From Dehalococcoidia bacterium (GTDB lineage Bacteria; Chloroflexota; Dehalococcoidia; Dehalococcoidales; Fen-1064), in the NCBI GenBank assembly GCA_030691775.1, contig JAUYDN010000207.1:1-9240 (forward strand): DNA of 9,240 nt. The letters run 5' to 3'. The notes beneath the pieces were generated by a model. It made no database searches, was not told the origin of the DNA, and saw nothing but the letters and a program-made list of their open reading frames with translations. The position numbers and the translations under genes were made by a program. Shown here piece after piece: positions 5,464 through 9,240 of this stretch (the stretch's first letter is position 1; the number at the start of each line of letters is the position of its first letter).

Positions 5464-7254
5464 ATGGACAATATTAGAAACTTTTGCATCATCGCTCACA
5501 TAGACCACGGCAAATCGACCCTCGCTGACCGCATCCTGGAACTGACCGGAGTCCTCCACACCACCACTAATGCGCAAGTTCTGGACAGCATGGATTTGGA
5601 GCGGGAGCGCGGCATCACCATCAAGGCTAAGTCCGTGCGCATGCCCTACAAGTCGAAGGACGGTCAAGACTACATCCTGGACCTCATCGATACGCCGGGC
5701 CATGCGGACTTCAATTACGAGGTCTCCCGCAGCCTGAAAGCCTGTGAAGGCGCTGTGCTGCTGGTGGATGCATCTCAGGGCGTGGAGGCACAGACCATCG
5801 CTAACGCCTACCTGGCGGTCGATGCCGGGCTGGAGATCATCCCGGTTATCAATAAAATCGACCTGCCTAACGCGATGATCGACGAGTGCCGCCAGCAACT
5901 GGAAGACACGCTGGGTCTGCCGGGCAAACAGGCGCTGCTGGTTTCCGCCAAGGATGGCACCGGCGTGCCGGAACTACTCGAGGCGATTGTGACTCTGGTG
6001 CCGCCTCCAAAAGGCAGGGTGGACGAACCCCTTCAGTGTCTTATCTTCGATTCTTTTTATGATGTCTACCGGGGCGTCATTCCTCACGTCCGCGTCTTTC
6101 AGGGGAGCCTCCGCCACGGCGACAGGATTATGATCAAGTCCACGTCCGAGGTATATGAGGTGGATGAAGTCGGTTACTTCACACCGAAGTTAACCCCGTG
6201 CGAGGTACTCTCGGCGGGAGAAGTCGGCTATGTGGGCGCGACCATCAAGAATGTAGGCGCCATCCACGTCGGGGATACGCTCATCTCGCCCGAACACCCT
6301 GAGACCCCCGAGATACCCGGGTTCAGACGGTCGCAACCCATGGTATTCTGCGGCATTTATCCCATCAATACCAACGATTACGGCAGGTTGACCGCCGCCC
6401 TGGAAAAATTCCAGCTCAACGATTCATCCATCGTCTACGAGAAGGAGAGCTCCGCAGCACTGGGGCACGGGTACCGCCTCGGGTTTATGGGTATGCTGCA
6501 CATGGAAATCACGATGGAGCGCCTGAAGCGGGAGTACGGGCAGGAACTGGTTGCAACTATGCCCTCGGTGGTTTACAAGGTGTTCACCACGGTGGGTGAA
6601 GATCTGTACATTGATAATCCCTCCCGGTTCCCGGACCCCACCCGCATCGACCATATCGAAGAGCCGCTCATCAGACTCCGCGTCATCGTTCCAAATGAAT
6701 TCGTCGGCCCTATCATGGAGCTATCTGATTCCAAGCGCGCCAAACTGGTGGCGATGGAACACCCGGACCGCCGGCGCGCGCTCCTCACCTACGAGTTTCC
6801 CCTGGCAGAGATGATCACCGGCTACTACGATAAGCTCAAGAGTGTCAGCCGCGGGTATGCCAGCATGGACTACGACTTCCTCGGCTACCGCGGCGGCGAT
6901 TTCGTCAAGGTGGACATACTCGTTAAAGAAAACCAGGTGGATGCCCTTTCCTTCATCTCGGTGCGTGATAGCGCCATGCCCAGGGCGCGCGTGCTGATAC
7001 ACAGGCTGCGCAAACTCATCCCCCGGCATCTCTTCGAGATACCGCTGCAGGCGGCTATCGGCAGCAAGGTAATCGCCAGGGAAGATATCGCCCCGTTGAG
7101 AAAGGATGTCCTGGCGAAGTGCTACGGCGGCGACATCACCCGCAAGCGTAAGCTCCTCGAAAAGCAGGCCGAGGGCAAAAAGAAGATGAAAATGGTCGGC
7201 TCTGTTGAAGTGCCGCAAGAAGCCTTTCTTCTACTCCTTAAGATGGAGGAGTAA
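5464..7254 (+). CDS. lepA: Elongation factor 4 (LepA), ribosomal back-translocase GTPase
   Basis: This 596-residue protein has the usual length for LepA. It is a ribosome-associated GTPase related to EF-G that acts on stalled or mistranslocated ribosomes and in subunit biogenesis. The GTPase motifs are intact: AHIDHGKST (11-19) with the catalytic-type histidine in DTPGH (76-80), NKID (130-133) and SAKDG (161-165). The RGITIKAKSV switch I region is also present. The rest runs through domain II, the EF-G-like domains III and V, and the LepA-specific C-terminal domain, ending with a lysine-rich stretch (RKRKLLEKQAEGKKKMKMVG) and VEVPQEAFLLLLKMEE. The ATG is fixed by the conserved MDNIRNFCIIAHIDHGK opening. 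There is no Shine-Dalgarno. hemW starts one base after the stop, so the two are surely co-transcribed. Confidence 0.98.
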   Translation: MDNIRNFCIIAHIDHGKSTLADRILELTGVLHTTTNAQVLDSMDLERERGITIKAKSVRMPYKSKDGQDYILDLIDTPGHADFNYEVSRSLKACEGAVLLVDASQGVEAQTIANAYLAVDAGLEIIPVINKIDLPNAMIDECRQQLEDTLGLPGKQALLVSAKDGTGVPELLEAIVTLVPPPKGRVDEPLQCLIFDSFYDVYRGVIPHVRVFQGSLRHGDRIMIKSTSEVYEVDEVGYFTPKLTPCEVLSAGEVGYVGATIKNVGAIHVGDTLISPEHPETPEIPGFRRSQPMVFCGIYPINTNDYGRLTAALEKFQLNDSSIVYEKESSAALGHGYRLGFMGMLHMEITMERLKREYGQELVATMPSVVYKVFTTVGEDLYIDNPSRFPDPTRIDHIEEPLIRLRVIVPNEFVGPIMELSDSKRAKLVAMEHPDRRRALLTYEFPLAEMITGYYDKLKSVSRGYASMDYDFLGYRGGDFVKVDILVKENQVDALSFISVRDSAMPRARVLIHRLRKLIPRHLFEIPLQAAIGSKVIAREDIAPLRKDVLAKCYGGDITRKRKLLEKQAEGKKKMKMVGSVEVPQEAFLLLLKMEE

Positions 7255-7255
7255 G

Positions 7256-8401
7256 GTGCGGGGACTCTACATCCACATTCCCTTCTGCGTCCGTAAGTGC
7301 AGTTATTGCGACTTTTATTCCCTCCCGGGACGGCAGGACCGGATAAAACCGTACGTCAGCGCGGTCATTACAGAGGCGCGGGCGTATGCCGGGCTTTCGT
7401 TCCATACACTCTACCTGGGCGGAGGCACCCCCAGTCTTCTGGGGGCTGAACAGTTGAAAAACCTCATCGGCGGACTGCGCGAGACGTTCGACCTCGGCGG
7501 GCTGGTCGAAGCTACCGTCGAAGTAAACCCGGAATCAGCTACGCCCGGGTTTCTCGACGCCGCTATGGACGCAGGGATAAACCGGGTGTCCCTTGGCGTT
7601 CAGTCACTTAGCGACTGCGAGCTAGAAAGCGTGGGGAGGGTGCACACGGCTGCCCGGGCCATTGATGCCATGACGCTTTCCCGGAATCTTGGTTTCACCT
7701 CTCTATCCGCCGACCTCATTATCGGGCTGCCAGGGCAAACCTGGAACACGCTGAGCGCAGCGCTGGAAACGCTCGTCCGGCTGGGAATCAATCATCTTTC
7801 CGTCTACTGTCTGGCTCTCGAAGAGGGTACGCCCCTGGCGCAACGCCCGCTTGGAAACCTTCCGTCCGACGACACGCAGGCGGAACTTTTCGAACTGGCA
7901 CGCGCGTTCCTGATAGGGCAAGGATTTATCCACTACGAGATTTCGAACTTCGCACGTAAAGACCACGAGTGCCTGCATAATCTCAACTACTGGCGGGGTG
8001 GGGAGTACCTCGGTCTCGGCCCTGCGGCCGCGTCACATCTTCAAGGTCGGCGCTCCAGGAACAGACCTACACTGGATGCTTACGTGGAAAATCCCACCGG
8101 CCAGGTAGAATATGTGGAAACGCTTGGCGGAGAAGAGAAAGCCGCCGAGGAGGCGATGCTACGCCTTCGCTTGCTGGTGGAAGGCATAGACCCGGGAGTA
8201 TTATCCGGGAGGTTCAGCCCGGCTACTATCGAAACGCTCGTCAGCCGGTTGGATGACATGGTCATGAGGGGAATGCTCGAATTCGACAATTCGAGGTACG
8301 TCCTTCCCGCTTCGCGGATACTGACGTCAAACGAAATCTTCAGGGAAGTGCTGGGCACTGGAACCTGCGGGGTCCCGGGCGGACGCCACTGCGAAGTGTA
8401 A
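7256..8401 (+). CDS. hemW: Radical SAM heme chaperone HemW (HemN-like)
   Basis: The protein has 381 residues from a GTG at 7256. The cluster motif C11-x3-C15-x2-C18 binds the 4Fe-4S cluster that cleaves S-adenosylmethionine, and GGGTPS (55-60) is the SAM-contacting motif. VEVNPE, GVQSL, IGLPGQT and YWRGGEYLGLGPAAASH follow in the order seen in HemW/HemN-type proteins. HemW is now regarded as a heme-binding chaperone that delivers heme to membrane cytochromes, not the coproporphyrinogen oxidase HemN. The single CxxxCxxC followed directly by DFYS and the lack of the longer HemN N-terminus support HemW. I prefer GTG 7256, which has GGAGGAG at 7245-7251 and gives the standard VRGLYIHIPFC opening. 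A TTG at 7205 inside lepA would add 17 unconserved residues. The lepA-hemW order matches many bacteria, where hrcA-grpE-dnaK follows; here no further gene follows. Confidence 0.93.
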   Translation: MRGLYIHIPFCVRKCSYCDFYSLPGRQDRIKPYVSAVITEARAYAGLSFHTLYLGGGTPSLLGAEQLKNLIGGLRETFDLGGLVEATVEVNPESATPGFLDAAMDAGINRVSLGVQSLSDCELESVGRVHTAARAIDAMTLSRNLGFTSLSADLIIGLPGQTWNTLSAALETLVRLGINHLSVYCLALEEGTPLAQRPLGNLPSDDTQAELFELARAFLIGQGFIHYEISNFARKDHECLHNLNYWRGGEYLGLGPAAASHLQGRRSRNRPTLDAYVENPTGQVEYVETLGGEEKAAEEAMLRLRLLVEGIDPGVLSGRFSPATIETLVSRLDDMVMRGMLEFDNSRYVLPASRILTSNEIFREVLGTGTCGVPGGRHCEV

Positions 8402-8423
8402 TGTCGTGCTGAGCAGTCAGTGT

Positions 8424-8453
8424 GGGATTTGCGGCGAAAAACGCAAAAATCCC
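8424..8453 (+). terminator. Hairpin after hemW, candidate terminator
   Basis: GGGATTTGCG (8424-8433) pairs with CGCAAA (8442-8447) and TCCC (8450-8453), leaving a two-base AA bulge and an eight-base loop. It lies 22 bases after the hemW stop. The tail GTCTGTT is only moderately T-rich, so it is a stable 3' hairpin and a plausible but not classical intrinsic terminator of the lepA-hemW transcript. Confidence 0.45.
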
Positions 8454-8643
8454 GTCTGTTGGATGCGTCGGAGCGATTGCGCCAGCACGAACTCCGAAGC
8501 CGTTGTTTCAATATTCGATAGAATCCATTTGGCCGAAAAATCCGCGTGAAGTGTCGCTGTCCAGAACAATCGCTTTCTGGACCGGATGTCTTAGCAGCCT
8601 GTTATGTTAGAGATTGTTCTCAATTACAACCGACCGCCCCGGT

Positions 8644-8691
8644 AACATCCTGGCTGTTACTCTTAGCAGGAAACCAGGCTTCCAGGATGTT
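8644..8691 (-). terminator. Ten-base inverted repeat just after the flavin oxidoreductase stop
   Basis: AACATCCTGG (8644-8653) and CCAGGATGTT (8682-8691) are perfect inverted copies separated by 28 bases. The right arm begins one base past the stop codon (8693-8695) of the minus-strand gene. A smaller overlapping inverted repeat, GTAACA (8642-8647) with TGTTAC (8655-8660), offers a competing fold. Position suggests a terminator or mRNA-stability hairpin for the minus-strand gene, but no T-run follows on that strand. Confidence 0.4.
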
Positions 8692-8692
8692 C

Positions 8693-9240
8693 TCATACTA
8701 AAGAGTACGCTCCAGCGATGGCTGCCTCTTCATATTCACTGGACAAAGTATTGATAAGCTCTCTAACGGAGATTATCGAATCTACCCTGTAGGCATTGGC
8801 CCCGGCAAAAGCAAAACCTTTTTCCAGGTTTCCCTTTTTTGCATTGGTTAAGGCAGCACAAATGCAATATGGAGAGCTTTCAAAATCGCAGGTCTTCAGG
8901 CAATGCCAGGGGCATTCGTAAGGCATCTTTTTCCCCAGTGACACATCCTTAAGAAACCTATTCTGTATGGCCCTTCCAGGTAACCCGACGGGGCTGTCAA
9001 TTATGATAAGGTCCTCTTTTTTGCATCTTACATATGCCTCCTTAAACTCTATGGAAGCATCGCATTCGTGAGTTGCCACAAACCTGGTGGCCATTTGCAC
9101 TCCCTGAGCGCCTAGCTGGATAAATCTATAAATATCGGCACCGGTAAATATCCCCCCGGCAGCGATTACGGGAATGCTCACATTAGAATTCTGTTCGTAG
9201 GGTTTTACCACGGAGATTACTTCAGGCAGTATCTTTTCCA
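8693..9240 (-). CDS. Nitronate monooxygenase-type FMN-dependent oxidoreductase, C-terminal part (runs off right edge)
   Basis: The frame is open from the right edge to a TGA at 8695-8693 and gives 181 residues. A GTG at 9211 is only an internal codon, since the reading frame continues upstream with EKILPEVISVV. The motif IPVIAAGGIFTG followed by LGAQGVQMATRFVAT is the FMN-phosphate-binding region of the 2-nitropropane dioxygenase (nitronate monooxygenase) TIM-barrel family, which also contains FabK-type enoyl-ACP reductases. The C-terminal region has a cysteine cluster (CPWHCLKTC, then SPYCIC) and KGFAFAGANAYRVDSI, a form known from anaerobe members annotated as nitronate monooxygenase. The N-terminal half with the catalytic residues lies outside the window, so the exact substrate cannot be given. 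The gene converges on lepA-hemW. Confidence 0.85.
   Translation of the reverse strand, partial: EKILPEVISVVKPYEQNSNVSIPVIAAGGIFTGADIYRFIQLGAQGVQMATRFVATHECDASIEFKEAYVRCKKEDLIIIDSPVGLPGRAIQNRFLKDVSLGKKMPYECPWHCLKTCDFESSPYCICAALTNAKKGNLEKGFAFAGANAYRVDSIISVRELINTLSSEYEEAAIAGAYSLV

Larger units (their letters stand above)
8402..8692. other. Intergenic spacer between convergent hemW and the flavin oxidoreductase gene
   Basis: I find no convincing gene in these 291 bases. The first part holds a hairpin at 8424-8453 and the last part an inverted repeat at 8644-8691. Between them, short frames are open on both strands (for example a GTG at 8422 giving 62 residues on the plus strand), but none has a ribosome binding site or recognisable content. 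It might be a degraded gene or a dispersed repeat. Confidence 0.4.

Noticed and set aside
7205..7255. TTG at 7205 as the start of hemW
   Set aside because: It would add 17 residues read from inside lepA that are not part of the conserved HemW opening. The GTG at 7256 has a strong GGAGGAG just before it.
8422..8610. 62-codon frame starting with GTG after hemW
   Set aside because: No ribosome binding site, starts inside the hairpin region, and has no recognisable content; frames are also open on the other strand.

Overview
The window looks like a bacterial chromosome segment in which an accessory block (about 1-3280) abuts ordinary housekeeping genes (about 3360-8400), with the end of a further metabolic gene at the right edge. 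The right-hand genes are GC-rich and favour CGC/CGG arginine codons. The accessory block is visibly less GC-rich and uses many AGA/AGG codons. No rRNA, tRNA or CRISPR array is visible. Chloroflexota (a Dehalococcoidia-like lineage) would fit the gene styles, but this is a guess that needs a phylogeny of LepA.

Left block: the first 89 bases, minus strand, are the N-terminus of an IS630-type transposase. They are followed on the plus strand by three closely spaced genes: an unrecognised 234-residue protein, an AAA+ ATPase (375 residues) with an N-terminal CxxC...HxxC zinc-binding-like motif and a probable winged helix, and a 300-residue protein. Residues about 12-135 of the last align by motif and spacing with the C-terminal half of FtsZ (T7 synergy loop plus C-terminal domain). 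The GTP-binding half of FtsZ is absent. An FtsZ C-terminal domain without its GTPase, paired with an AAA+ ATPase, is the most unusual thing here.

Spacer 3007-3464: this is intergenic. It holds two inverted repeats, a cluster of four GGTAAAC heptamers ending in an 8-2-8 palindrome, a possible 21-codon ORF with a strong Shine-Dalgarno, and a good extended -10 promoter for maf.

Housekeeping block: maf (nucleotide pyrophosphatase) converges, with a 14-base overlap, on a YhiN/HI0933-type flavoprotein gene. That gene is divergent from lepA (elongation factor 4), and both look leaderless. lepA is followed one base later by hemW (radical-SAM heme chaperone), a conserved pairing that elsewhere continues to hrcA-grpE-dnaK but here stops at a hairpin. 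After a 290-base spacer with two inverted repeats, the minus strand carries the C-terminal part of an FMN-dependent nitronate monooxygenase-type enzyme that runs off the right edge.
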